A DNA stretch of 64,000 nt from assembly GCA_031002005.1 (NCBI GenBank), contig CM061921.1, positions 120,992,597 through 121,056,596 on the forward strand, in the 5' to 3' direction. The translations under genes were made by a program, and so were the position numbers. This document shows positions 34,523 through 46,145 of this stretch, one piece after another (within the stretch, counting starts at the first letter, position 1; each line of letters begins with the position of its first letter). Below the pieces are notes generated by a model, which was not told the origin of the DNA, did not search any database, and saw only the letters and a list, made by a program, of their open reading frames with translations. The DNA is from Vandiemenella viatica. Taxonomy: Eukaryota > Arthropoda > Insecta > Orthoptera > Morabidae.

Positions 34523-36172
34523 TAAGGATTGCAATACCACATTGTTTTCAGTCCCATGGTATTTTTACAGGTTTTGCAACAATCCCACAGGATTGGTGCC
34601 AACAGTTTTTAACGCATATATTTAAAACATACTTATTTAAACCATTGATAAATTAAACAATAAAGTCTGTTAATTAAATTAATAAATCAGTTTTAATAAT
34701 AATTGATAAAAATTAACAATATTTTAATTGGCAAAATGTCATAAAAATTTTTTATCATGTATTAAGCATATTTCGAGGTTTTACATTTTTGTTTTTAAAT
34801 CTAAACCAATTTTTAAATAAATAATCAAAAATTGAAAATATTCAGTCTTAGGTGCCTTACAAAACATCACAACAATTTAAAAACATGGTATGCATAATAG
34901 CCAAGTTACCAGAGTTTTTTTTTTTATTCTAAATAAACATCCCATAACACTGAGAGAAAGCATTCTATTTCGGAAAGTGATATTAATATACTCTTTAAAA
35001 GTGTAGAATTGGTTCAGAACAAGATCTCATAACTTTTTGTCACTGCACAAGCATGAGAACTGACTTATTTTTACAAGAATTGTTGTTGTATGATTCATTA
35101 TTATGTCTACTGATTCATTGCTATTAAGAGAAATTACTCACCAAGATGTAAACTGTCAAGTATTTCAGTTTTCCTTTAAGTGGCATAACAACTTTTTTAG
35201 AGTGGATTTTTTTCTATTAGTAAGGAAGGAGACTTTCTCAGCATATGATTGCAGTGAAGCCCTCCTGGATGTGTTGCCGGATTTCGATGTAAAAACACAA
35301 AATTTCACACGTGAAGAAGACGACTGATGCAGCTGTCAAAGTATGCTGTTTTTAATACACAATTTGGCGATACAGCAATGAAGACTTCGTTATAACTTTT
35401 ATTTGCCTTTAGTCGAAATAATAACAAGGAGTTGTAAGGACACGTGTCACTCTCAAAAATAATGTATTGTGGCAATTGACCAAATCATCCCAAGAGGGAT
35501 TAATCAAAAGCCAGAGCAGCACACGTAAGCAGGCGTTATTCGTCAAAGAACATGTGTTTCAAATGCATTGAGGCGGCGGCCAAAACAACAATAACTCAAA
35601 GGATATACAATTCACTTTTTATAGCTGCTACATAAATAAGTATGCGATCATTAAAATTATGATAACATTAGTTTCGTATCAACAAATAATCAAATTTTCA
35701 GTCGCAAATACAAAAAGTTATCAGAATTACTTTGTCTGCAAATTACAGAAAATGGGAATAATAAAACCGTGAATAAAAAGCTTTAACCGTGTATTTCAGA
35801 TAACGTGAGCAACACATTAAAAATCATAATAAATATGCAAGATAACTCAAATTATAGAAATGTGTACTCAAAACAAATGTAAGTTTTAATGAATAAGTAA
35901 AATTAGATCTATTTACTTACGATTGATGAAGGTTGACAGAAACAAATGTTTGTTCACACGAGTCAAATGCTAACTGCAAGGGTAGAGGCAAACAGTGCAA
36001 TACAGCTGATGGAGACCAAGTGGGACAGAGAGTCATGCAACTGACACACATTTTCACCTCATTTTGCGGATTGTGGATCTGCTTAATTTTGTGCGGGATC
36101 CACCAGACTGTCTAGTGATGTGAGATCCCACGGGATTACACGATCCCACTTTGCTGGATCACAATCCCTTTT
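34523..36172. mobile_element. 1.65-kb DNA transposon, unassigned
   Basis: Fills a gap in LINE B. Left end TAAGGATTGCAATACC and right end, reversed, AAAGGGATTGTGATCC are imperfect inverted repeats. The right subterminal region repeats GATCCCAC/GGGATT-type motifs at least five times within about 120 bp; a related motif, CAATCCCACAGGATTGG, lies near the left end. CATGA is next to both ends. No transposase; the frame at 35103-35327 is unrecognised. Confidence 0.55.
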
Positions 36173-36399
36173 CATGATGTATTTATTTATTTATTTCTCA
36201 ATCTTGTTTCATGGATCCCTGCTGAGGAAGCACCTCTGGGATGTGAAACATGTCATGGTTAATATACATACATACAATATGAGTCATAATCATAGTAAAA
36301 AACAATTATATATTACAAAGAAAAAATAAAGACAATAAAATAAACATAAATTTTTACAACTGTGATTTGCAAAAGTCATATTGAATACAATTAATTGTT

Positions 36400-39320
36400 T
36401 TGTTCAAATTCTTGAATGGAGTAGAAGGAGTTGCCAATAAGATAATCTCTCAGTTTTTCTTTAAATATATCTTTATTTTCTGCAAATTGTTTTATACACT
36501 TGGGAAGTTTATTAAACAGATGTATACCAGAAAAATTAACTCCTCTTTGTACTAATGACAGAGATGTCTGTGGTTTGTGCAGTTATTTCTGCTTCTTGTA
36601 TTGAGATTGTGTACCTGTGAATTAGAAGTAAACAGGTTACAATGATCTATGACAAAGCACATGAAAGAATATATATACTGAGAACTCATTGTAAGAACAC
36701 TGAGTTTCTTAAAAAGTTGTCTGCAAGAAGTTCTTGGTTTTACATACACAATATCCTAATAGCTCTTTTCTGTGCTATGAAACTTTTTTACTTTGTGAAG
36801 AGTTTCCCGAAAAAATTATGCCATATGACATTACTGAATGAAAATATGAGGAGTAAACCTGTTTCGTTAATTCTAGATCTGCTGTTAGAGAAAGTGTTCG
36901 TATTGCAGAGGTGGCACTACCTAACTTCTTCAGTAGTGAAGTGATATGTTCATGCCAACAGAGTTTCTCATCTATTTTAAATACCAAGGAATTTTATACT
37001 CTTTGTTCCTAATATTGTGTTATTTTTATAGCTTACTTGTAAATTTGGCTGTGCATAATTTTTTGTTTTAAACCTAATATAATGTGTTTTTTCAAAGTTT
37101 AGTTTTAATGAATTTGCCTTAAACCAATTTGCTACTTCACTAAGTACTTCATTTACATTAAATTCTAGATTGCTGTTTGGTGTTTTTCTCACAGTCAGGT
37201 TAGTGTCATCTGGAAATAAAACACTCTTAACTTTGTCAGATAAGTTTCCAGGAAGGTCATTGATATACAACAAAAAGAGGAGGGGTCCTAGGACAGAACC
37301 TTGTGGAATTCCATGTTTTAATTTTTCCCAGTCTGATGAAGCATCTTTGTTTATTTTAGTATCAAAATGGACACTTATTGCATTCGACTTTCCATGTATG
37401 ATCTAAACCATTTACCTGCGATTCCATAAATACCATAGTATTCCATTTTTTTCAAAAGTAATTCATGATTTACACAGTCAAATGCTTTTGCAAGATCACA
37501 AAATATTCCTACAGGGCTCATTTTATTATTAAGTTCCTGAAATGTGTTATTTAAAAAAGAATATATAGCCATTTCTATAGATGATCCTTTTTGGAACCCA
37601 AATTGGGATTTAGTGAGGATATTATTTTGCGTAACATGTTTTATTACTCTACAATCCATGACTTTTTCAAAAATCTTTGAGAATCCTGAAAGTAATGAAA
37701 TGGGATGGTAGTTATCTACACATGTTGATTCTCCTTTTTTAAACATGGTTTTAAAACTGCATATTTTAGTCTATTTGGAAACAACACCTTGAATTAACGA
37801 TTCATTACAAATGTGGGCAAGTACATGATCGAAACAATCTGAACATCTTTTAGTAATTTACTTGAAATATTGTCATAGCTGAAGAATTTTAGGTTTTAAT
37901 TGTTTAATGAGTTTATTTATTTCTGAGACTGTTACTGGTGGCAATTGCATTTCCACAAATCTATTTGGGTAAGCAGTCTGAAGAGCCTAAGGGTACTATT
38001 TGGGGACTGCTTTTCTATGCCTAATTTCTCTACAACTGTAGTAAAATGTTTGTTAAATATTTCACAAACTTCCCTACTTCACTATGGACAGATCCATTTT
38101 GTTCTATTTTTATGTCTTTAGAGTGATTTACAGATTTTCCTGTTTCAGTTTTTATTATATTCCATATAGTTTTCATCATATTGCCTGAATTCTCTATTTT
38201 CTTGATATATAGCTGTTCTTGGCCTTTCTTATTACATTTCTTAGTATTTTAGAATAAAGTTTGTAATGAGCTTTAAGTGTGTAGTTATCTGATTCTCTTA
38301 CTTTTAAGTAGCAGGTCTCTTTTGTTTACTAGATATTCTAATACCCTTTGTTATCAGCCGTTACCTAGTTCATTGTTTGGAGTATTGACAACTTTCCTTT
38401 TTTGAAACTTCCTTCGAAAAGTGTTAGAAATATATTGAGAAAGGAATCAAATTTTGCATTAACACCATGTGCATTGTACACTTCTGACCTATTGTTCATT
38501 ATTTAAGGAATCTATGAAATGTTTTATATTGTTTTCATTAATATGTCTTCTATAAACCCAGCTTTTCTCTATCTGTATAATAGTGTTTCTGGACTTGATA
38601 CATAGCAGCTGGGCATCATGATCTGAGATACGATTTATTACTGGAAGTATGTCGTAATTACTGTACTGGAGAAATATCCATAAAAAAAATTATCAATTGC
38701 AGTCCTGCTATTATTTTGTATTCTTGTAGGAAAATTTACAAGTGCCGTTAAGTTAAAAGACAACATCAAGGCTTCCATTTCTAGCCTCTCATTGCTTTGA
38801 TTGAGAAAGTCAACATTAAAATCTCCACATAAAACTATTTGTTTGTTATTTTGAAACATAGTAACAAAGACACTAACTGTGATCAAAACAGACTAAAATT
38901 TCCTGAGGGGGCCCTGTAAATTGCTTTAATATGAGCTCTTCCTTACCCATATTTAAGTTTAGTAACACAGCATTCAAAGTGTTGTTCTATACAATACTTA
39001 CTTACGGCTACACTATTGCATTGAATATTATTTTTAACAAAAGTGGCAACTCCACCTTTCTCCATTTACATCTACAGAAATGAGAACTTAGTTTATAATT
39101 TGGGATGGACAGCTGAGATATTCCTGTGTCAGACAAATGATGTTCAGATATGCACAAAACATCTACATTGAAATTTCTGGAATTTTGAATCTCTTCTAGG
39201 CATAAGGTAATGTCATCAGTTTTACTAAATATCCCCCTTATATTTTGATGGAGAATGAATTTAAATTGTTTACTTTATTAGTATATACTGGTATGTCAGA
39301 TGGAATTTCTAATTTCGATA
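36400..39320 (-). pseudogene. LINE A ORF2: endonuclease and reverse transcriptase, broken
   Basis: Would encode the target-primed reverse-transcription enzyme of LINE A. Reading down the minus strand: endonuclease block GDFNVDFLN near 38830; RT region VDNYHPISLLSGFSKIFEKV at about 37700; motif A CDLAKAFDCVNHE near 37490; a degraded motif B (37330-37280: HGIPQGSVLG-like, frameshifted) with YINDLPGNL; motif C FPDDTNLT near 37200 (FADD in an active enzyme, so Ala to Pro); then a C-terminal segment ending near 36400. Several frameshifts separate the open pieces at 37746-37375, 37273-36977 and 36987-36775. Not functional. Confidence 0.88.
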
Positions 39321-39377
39321 AGTTTTGATCAGGAGAGACGTTAATTTCTTTTAGACATCTTAATATATTTATTTTAT

Positions 39378-40382
39378 TTACCCTAAAACAGGATGCGATT
39401 TAATACCACTTATCACAGGAATACCCCTTTCACTCTCCTGGCATCCCCTGATCTCATCAGCAATAAGAAGCGAAAGCTTCCTTTTACCACTGAGATTCAG
39501 ATGGAGTCCATGGCGAGTATAACTGTCCCTACCTATGCAGGCCACATCTATCAAACCAATGTGGGAATTTGCTGACTGCCAGAGAACCCTTTCCAATGAT
39601 GCATTTGTACGCCTAATGTTATGCCACATCCAGGGTTTATCATAAAGCTCAAGCAAACCCACAAATCCCACATTTGTCTGATGTGTGTTCCTGGAAATGT
39701 GAGCAATGTCTTCCTCAATTGAGTAATTGAGGTCCTTATCAAGACTATTTCCTGGTCCCCCCACAATTACAATACAATCCTCCTTTAAAAAATCTTTCCC
39801 TAAGTCTTCCACATTTGCTACAACACTTCCAAGATCTGCATTTGGTTTGAAAATACTGCAGACTTCATAATCTGGCCCAAAGTCAGACTGAACCATCTCA
39901 CTGATTCCCCTCCCATGACTGCTTCCAAGTAACAGTACCTTCCTACATTTAGATACCCCCTGAAAAGTTCACCCTTTTACTTTATATGATCCCAGATCGT
40001 TCAGTCCAACTTGATGGTCCTCAGAGTCGCCATCTAGATCCTCCAATGGCCGAAACACATTGGACGTCTCCAGCTGGAAACCATCAGACAAACAGCGTCT
40101 CCTACCTCTCCTGCCAGAGCTGACTTCCCTCCACTCATTGTTCTGCCTAAGCCTAAGAACTGAGTTTTCTGCCTTCAGGGCCTTTAAATCCCTCTCCGCA
40201 GATGCCAGATCTGACTGGAGCTTCAGAATCCGCTGCTCCTGATCAATAATTCTGCATGAGTGACAGTTCCAGGCAATACTGATACAAGAGTCACAGCACC
40301 CCCAGTGAAACCAGCGCCCGCAGTCCTGGCACGTCACTCCTTCTCTTACTGGTCTTCGTCAACTTCCACACTTAGTATCCAT
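39378..40382 (-). pseudogene. LINE A ORF1: PHD-like finger, coiled coil, SGNH-esterase-like domain
   Basis: One frame runs from ATG at 40382 to 39378, about 335 codons, broken only by a TGA at codon ~9 (Cys in the plus copy) and a TGA between domains near 39966. N-terminus: Cys/His cluster CQDCGRWFHWGC and WNCHSC, a PHD-type zinc finger. Middle: heptad stretch QRILKLQSDLASAERDLKAL. C-terminus: KVLLLGSSHGRG (catalytic Ser block), VIVGGPGNS (Gly/Asn block) and RDSYTRHGLHLN (His block), all SGNH-hydrolase residues present. PHD plus esterase in ORF1 is known from CR1-type LINEs. The esterase part is uninterrupted here, unusually well kept compared with ORF2. Confidence 0.88.
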
Positions 40383-41233
40383 TTTGATACTTTCAGAAAA
40401 ACTTAATAACTTAGGAGAATAAAAACTTTAAAACATTTACTTTTTAAAACTTATGAACTTAATTAACTACTTGTGTTTCAGTTGCAAAAGAAAAGTAAAA
40501 GTTGGATTCTAAGAAAAATGCTAAACAAAATAGGCCTACTATGTAAATCACTCGAAAATTTTCGAAAAGTGAATTAAAAACACTTGTCAACTACAAGACT
40601 TACAACCAAAACAAAGAAATGATATAAAAAGAACTCTTTAATCAATTAAAACGAAATTTGACACCCTAGAACTCTTGTTATGACCTAACCTCAAATGTAA
40701 ACAAATAAAACTTGTTTACACTTTACTGATTTTCTATTTAAAAAAAACAGTTCACTATCACTTAATAACTTCACAATTTACTGAGAAACAAAACTAATGC
40801 AGTCTAAACAAACTTACTATGAAATTCTGTTAAGCTGTAACAAGAATATTGATACTAGAGGTTAAGCATGGATATAAACAAAAACCAGGGAACACTGAAT
40901 CTACAATTTACGGATGTAATAAGGCCTACGGAAAAGATCACTGATAATATGAAACTAATGTAAATGATATTAACGTTCTATAACAAAAATTTTAGCTTAA
41001 GCCTAGCGTTCAAAAATGTAAACAAACACAGAAGATAAACACGGAACAGATCACAGCACTAAATCGCAAATTAAATTTTTTTGCACTAATAAAAACACTC
41101 ACAGTAGTAGAATGTATTAGAATTTAGAGTTTTAAATTACTATTATAACAAAAACTAACTATTAACTATATTTAATTATAATTTAAATATACACACGTTT
41201 GGAAGGTACGTGCTTCCACGATATTCCAAAGAT

Positions 41234-41267
41234 ACTACTGGGATGGAAAGATATTGGTGGAGGAATT
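41234..41267 (+). mobile_element. LINE B, second piece of the host copy
   Basis: GGGATGGAAAGATATTGGTGG continues LINE B exactly where 34522 left off (compare GGCATGGAAAGGTACTAGTG at 4196). Ends in TGGAGGAATT, repeated at 42721-42730. Confidence 0.75.
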
Positions 41268-42720
41268 TATTTCTTTATTTCTCTTGTGTCTAAAACTTGC
41301 TGTTACATTAGCTTGCACTGGTAGTGCTAAATCATATGCAAAGGTAAAACTTTAAGTCATAGGTGGCTGCGGTTGATCTTTACGTAAGTATTGAATGATG
41401 CCAGGGCCAGGACACTCCCTTGGGGCAGCCCATTTTTTGTGTTCTCCATTGACTTTTACTACATTGAAATTTTATGTAAAACCTTGGGTTCTGAAGTAAA
41501 TTTCTGATGGTTTCTGTAAACTCAAAGTCATTCGTAATTTGATATAGTTTAAGCAACAAGATGTTATGCTGTACAGTGCCATATGCTGCAGAGAGATATA
41601 CAAAATCCACTCCTGTGATCAACCCTAGATCAAAACCATCCTCAATGTGCTGAGTCTAGTTGAAGACTAGTGAGGTGCAGTTTCTGTTAGGTCTGAAATG
41701 TGCTTATTGGCGAATCAGTTTCTCCTTGATTTTTGAGCAGCATCCTTTCCTGTATCTTTTATAGGTGGCATAACAGAGAAATAGAGACAATCATTAACGC
41801 AGAGCACTGGATCATCTGGCAGTCCTTAAATCGATTGCAAACAGGAGTAGGCAGGTCCAAGGAAAACCTAGTGAAATGGGGTTATACTGATGCTACCAGT
41901 ATTAAGTGTGAATGTGATGAAGACCAAACTATGAACCATATGCTCGAGTCCCCAATGTGCCCATCATCCTGCAACAAAGATGATCTGTTCTGAGCAACAC
42001 AGAATGCAATTGAGGTTGCTAACTACTGGGCTAAGTGTGTTTAAGGTTATTGATTTGCACCATATTTTAACTCTGTATTTTGATATTTGTGATTCAAGAG
42101 TAATAATAAAACGAGATATAGTGTGATAGTTTTCGATTACAGATAAGTCTTTACCATTTTTCAATATGGCATTAACTTTTATCTTTCTCCATATTTTAGG
42201 TATCTGTGTCAGTTGTTGCAAAGATTCAAAACCATCCCTTTGCAATGGTACCAAAATGTTTTACCTTCCTCACTGTTATATCATCATCTTTTACTGGTTT
42301 TGCACTACTTATTAGCTTTGTTTATCTTATTGATTTCAAAGTCCATTAAGTGATCTTTTGTTTCTACTTGTGAATGTATTACTTACTATCTTAGTTCTTC
42401 CCTTTCTTCTGAGTCATCTCCCTTTTTCCATTCTGTAATAGTTGAGGTGCTGTTTGGTTGGGTGTTACATTAGCATGTGTATTGGTTACACATAGGTCAT
42501 TACTAATTATGTTCAGAAGTTTCCATGCATTTCAGCTATTTTTGGACTGGTTCATGTTTTCCAGGGTCTCAGTCCAATGTTCTCGCTTAGTCTTCACAAG
42601 TGCAGGGCATAGTGCTAACCTAGATTCCACTGTTTACTGACTAAAAGGGTTATCTTTAAAACGCATCAGGTATTTCTGCAGGAGAGGTGAAACCTTTTCG
42701 TTTATGCCTGGAATGTACAC
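41268..42720 (-). mobile_element. LINE C insertion, rearranged
   Basis: 1,453 bp flanked by TGGAGGAATT at 41258-41267 and 42721-42730, a 10-bp duplication in LINE B. From right to left on the minus strand: endonuclease-RT linker (42700-42260), RT N-terminal IPKIWRKIKVNAILKNGKD and NYHTISRF (42210-42100), then an inverted block (plus strand, 41733-42056), then RT motif A to C (VDFVYLSAAYGTVQHN, a decayed PQGSVLAP, FAYDLAL) at 41622-41300. No C-terminus or tail follows in the minus orientation. Confidence 0.75.
41733..42056 (+). pseudogene. LINE C C-terminal segment in opposite orientation
   Basis: Open frame: SLNRLQTGVGRSKENLVKWG, then IKCECDEDQTMNHMLESPMC, then ATQNAIEVANYWAKCV in the next frame. 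This is the LNRLRTGVGR..L..WG and C.CG..QT..HLL.CP zinc-knuckle-like C-terminus of a common arthropod LINE ORF2. It belongs after the YADD motif on the minus strand but here lies inverted between RT pieces. Confidence 0.72.
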
Positions 42721-42730
42721 TGGAGGAATT

Positions 42731-43010
42731 AGAAGTGGTGTAAGGAAAGCATGAGATGACCATGACCACAAGCTAGCACACAATTTCAGGTACAAGGGTG
42801 TGGGGTAATTGTCTTTTGTAGGTAAAGTATTCTGGTATTGGAATAAATAACCAAGGGAATATAAGAATAATTTACCAAATACATTGCAAGAATATAAAAT
42901 TCATACATGGAAAAAGCAGGTGGGTACAAGTAAGGATAAAATGGGTGTTTAGCAAATTTGCCAACAGAGAGTGCATTCTATTGCAATTTAATTAAATTTA
43001 GTCTTACGTT
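42731..43010 (+). mobile_element. LINE B 3' end, third piece of the host copy
   Basis: Continues from TGGAGGAATT with AGAAGTGG, GATGACCATGACCACAAGCT, CAAGGGTGTGGGG, the LPRE-type GGAATAAATAACCAAGGGAA, and the tail GTGCATTCTATTGCAATTTA. Confidence 0.82.
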
Positions 43011-43127
43011 TTTTTACTAAAAAAAAGCAATATCACAAAACAAAGTTTTAATGAATTATTTTGTATTTTAAATTACTATCAGTAATAACACAAGAGAACA
43101 GAGATTTTCAAATATATTAGTAAGGGA

Positions 43128-46045
43128 ATGAGGCTAATACAATTGGTAGAATATACAAAGGGACCTAATATGTTGGATATCTTCCTAATAAAGCCTGATG
43201 ATAACCTTATGAGGTCTCAAGTAACTGAAGGAATAACTGATCACAATGCAATTCTGATGTACTCGTATATCAGGGGATTCAGTAAACCAGTGGCCAAAAC
43301 TGTAGGGGGAAACTGGAACAATTATTAAAGGGCACAAATTTCAGAATTAAAGATATTTAAGGGAGGGTTTTGCAAATGGAAGTATGGCTCAAGTACAGTG
43401 GAGGCAAAGTAGGAAGAATGCAAGGATGTCATAAAAAAAAAGGGTGAGGAAATGTTTATTGCAAAATATAAAATAAAGAGAAGTACAGAACATACATACT
43501 ATAATAGATAAGAGATTAGGTTAAAGAGGTGGTAAGATGAGTACACTACAGAGTTGAGACAGCAAGCCAAAAGGGAATACTTAAAACAACTAAACAAGCA
43601 ACTAACAACAGCAAAGAGGGAAGCTAAAGATGTATTTATAAAGAATATTATTGGGGCAAGGGGACCTCTGAATCATGTATCCAGAAATCTCTATGGCTAT
43701 ATTAGAAAACTTAGGGGAAATTAAGGTATTCAGACAATTGTATATAAGAATGGTAACGAAGTTACTGAGGATTTCAAAATAGCAGAGATATTGAGAGATT
43801 GGTTTAGTGAGATAATTAGGGATTATCATCCTGGCATGGGAAGGAATAACTCAGAGGAGTGTCTCTGTATAAGTAGAAATTGACCCGGCTGTACGCCCGA
43901 GAAATCTTCAAGCAACAGATCCGTGGGGAAAACTTACGATTACACATTAGATAAGAGGAAACAACAAAATTTTAAATAGATCATCAGGAAGTCACTAAGA
44001 AAGCCAGAAAAAAGCATAGAGGAGCTGGTGTGGATAATATAACTACAGATAAATTAAATATAATGATATTGTGCCTTTGCTTGAAGTATTATATAGAATC
44101 AGTATGGAGTCTTTCTGTTTTCCAGATGAATGTAGTAGTACCAGTTCATATAGGAGGGATGACAAATAGGATTGAAAATTACAGGCTAATCAGTTTGACA
44201 ACAGTGATAGGCAAAATGATGGTGAGAATAATATGCATCTACATCAGAAATGACTGTGAGGAAAGAAACTGGTTTGGAAATTGACAACATGGAATTATAC
44301 AAGGATATTCATGTAAATCTTAGAAACAACTATATGAGCAAAGAGAGAAGCTAAAGAAATTTTATTTGATAAGACTGTTATTGGTGCTATATGCAAGATA
44401 TTTCAGATGAATTGGCTAGGGGAGGCCAAATTGATAGTGTAGTACTAGATATTTCTAAGGCATTTGACCAAGTCAGCCGTAAAATGGTTTTGAATAATTT
44501 GAAAGCTATTGGAGTGGTTGAAAAAGTAACTTGCTGGGTAGAGGTAGTCTTAAAAGGCTGAAAGCAAAGTGTTAGCATAGGAAATGTAGTATCAAAAGAG
44601 GTGGAAATGGATATGAGAGTGCCACAGAGTAGTATATTGAGACCATTGCTGTTCATCATATTAATATATGATATTCTTGCTGGATTACAGGTTGTTTGTA
44701 GATGACATAATATCATATAATAAAATCAAAACAGGAGAAAAGAGTGGGTGGCTGCAGGGTGACCTGGACAGAATATCTAACTGGGTAGGCCAGTATGGAA
44801 TAAAGATAAATGCCAAGAACAATCAGTGTTTGTGGGTCGTCCACTCACACCAGCTACCACAATGTTTTTACTTTAAAATTTGCTCACTGAAAAATAATGT
44901 GTATGGACTAAATTCTTACCACAAGTTCATTTTAAAGATGCAGATTAACTTGAATGGCCACCACTAATTTTACAACTGAGAACATGTAGAAGCTACCGAA
45001 TGAATAAATACAGTCATTTCATAAAACTAATTTTAATTAGGTGCCTTCATTTTTTCTTGAACACCACCAATGTTATAAACAACTTTATTGGACTTCTATC
45101 ATTCCAAAGTTACAGGATCTAGTTTAGAATAGAACAGCTATTTTTACACTTTTTCCTCACATTCCCATGTTTACACCTTTCAACCTAATAGACTTTGCTT
45201 CACCACCAACTTCACTTCTTAACACTTGATGACCAACTGCCTGCCTTGTGCCTACCACTGAGCTCACCATGTGTCCTCCGGGGTTCACACTTCCTTCGCC
45301 ACAGACATGGTGCCAATGACGTCACTAACCAGTACCAATATTTCCGAACCTCCCATGCTTACTTACAAAGGAACACAAAGTGGTTCTGCTACATCAAATT
45401 CATTAGATACAATGGGAAAAAAATTGTTTACAATTATAGGGTGGGAACAAAATTGTTTGTTGAAGGTTTGAAGTGTAAAAATCTTGGCATAACATCTGAT
45501 AATAAACTCAATTGGGAGGAAAGACTGGACAGACAGTAGGAAAAGATTACAAAATCATTCATCTGTTTGTGATGAGGGAATGGACTGGAGAAGCGAGGGT
45601 ATTGGCATGCAAAACTTTTGTGAGACCATTCCTTGAATATGGTGGTGTAGTTTGGGACCCACATTTTGATTATCAAATACAGGAGATTGAGGAGAGCAGC
45701 TAAAGCTGTTTGTGAAACTTACTGTAGGACCCACACAGTAACTAATATGATAAAGGGGCTGGATTGGGAGTCATTGGAAGAGTATGTGAAGAGAATGTTG
45801 GGTATATACAAGGCGTACGTTAGTGATGGTGCTTGGAGGGATATTGGCCAGATAATTAGGAGTAGTCCATGGACAAAAGTGGTCACTCAATTTCATGCAT
45901 AAGAGTGTGGGGATATTTTCTTTGGGGTAAGGGTGTCAGGGATTGGAATAAATTATCGAGGGAAATATTTACCAAATACGTTGAAGGAATTTAGGGTTAA
46001 AGTTCATAAATGGCAAAAGAAGATGAATGAAGGAATTGAACACTG
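43128..46045 (+). pseudogene. LINE B ORF2, broken
   Basis: Retrotransposition enzyme of LINE B. Endonuclease end: TKGPNMLDIFL and VTEGITDHNAIL (43128-43328). RT: NYRLISLTTVIGKMM (44180-44222), motif A LDISKAFDQVSRKMV (about 44445-44490), motif B VPQSSILRPLLF (near 44620), and motif C LFVDDIISY (44690-44720; YADD in active enzymes), then DRISNWVGQYGIKINAKN. After the interruption: GLKCKNLGITSDNKLNWEE, VRPFLEYGGVVWDPH and GIYKAYVSDGAWRDIG. The C-terminus recurs in every LINE B fragment. Frameshifts separate all these blocks. Confidence 0.85.
44830..45410. other. Unclassified ~0.58-kb interruption of LINE B
   Basis: LINE B similarity is lost after INAKNNQ and regained around KKIVYNYRVGTKLFVEGLKC. 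The insert is pyrimidine-rich in its second half (45180-45330). Family unknown; boundaries approximate. Confidence 0.4.
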
Positions 46046-46145
46046 AAAATATACAATATAATAATAAAAAATCAAGAGAAGAAATGGGTATTTAGATGAC
46101 TAGGAAAGTTGCCACAGGAGCATGTGTTAAAATTCAATTCAATGG

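Larger units (their letters stand above)
36181..41233 (-). mobile_element. LINE A, near full-length copy (CR1-like)
   Basis: About 5,053 bp, running 5' to 3' from 41233 to 36181. Both ends match the plus copy: 5' end ATCTTTGGAATAT and AGCACGTACC; 3' end CATGACATGTTTCACATCCC and an (AAATA/TAAA)n tail. It carries ORF1 and ORF2 remnants (listed). Inserted antisense in a LINE B plus copy. Confidence 0.92.
43085..46145 (+). mobile_element. LINE B, longest copy (endonuclease end to 3' tail)
   Basis: Order: endonuclease end, linker, RT, C-terminal domain, tail GTTGCCACAGGAGCATGTG. It is 5' truncated, interrupted at about 44830-45410, and decayed. Confidence 0.85.
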
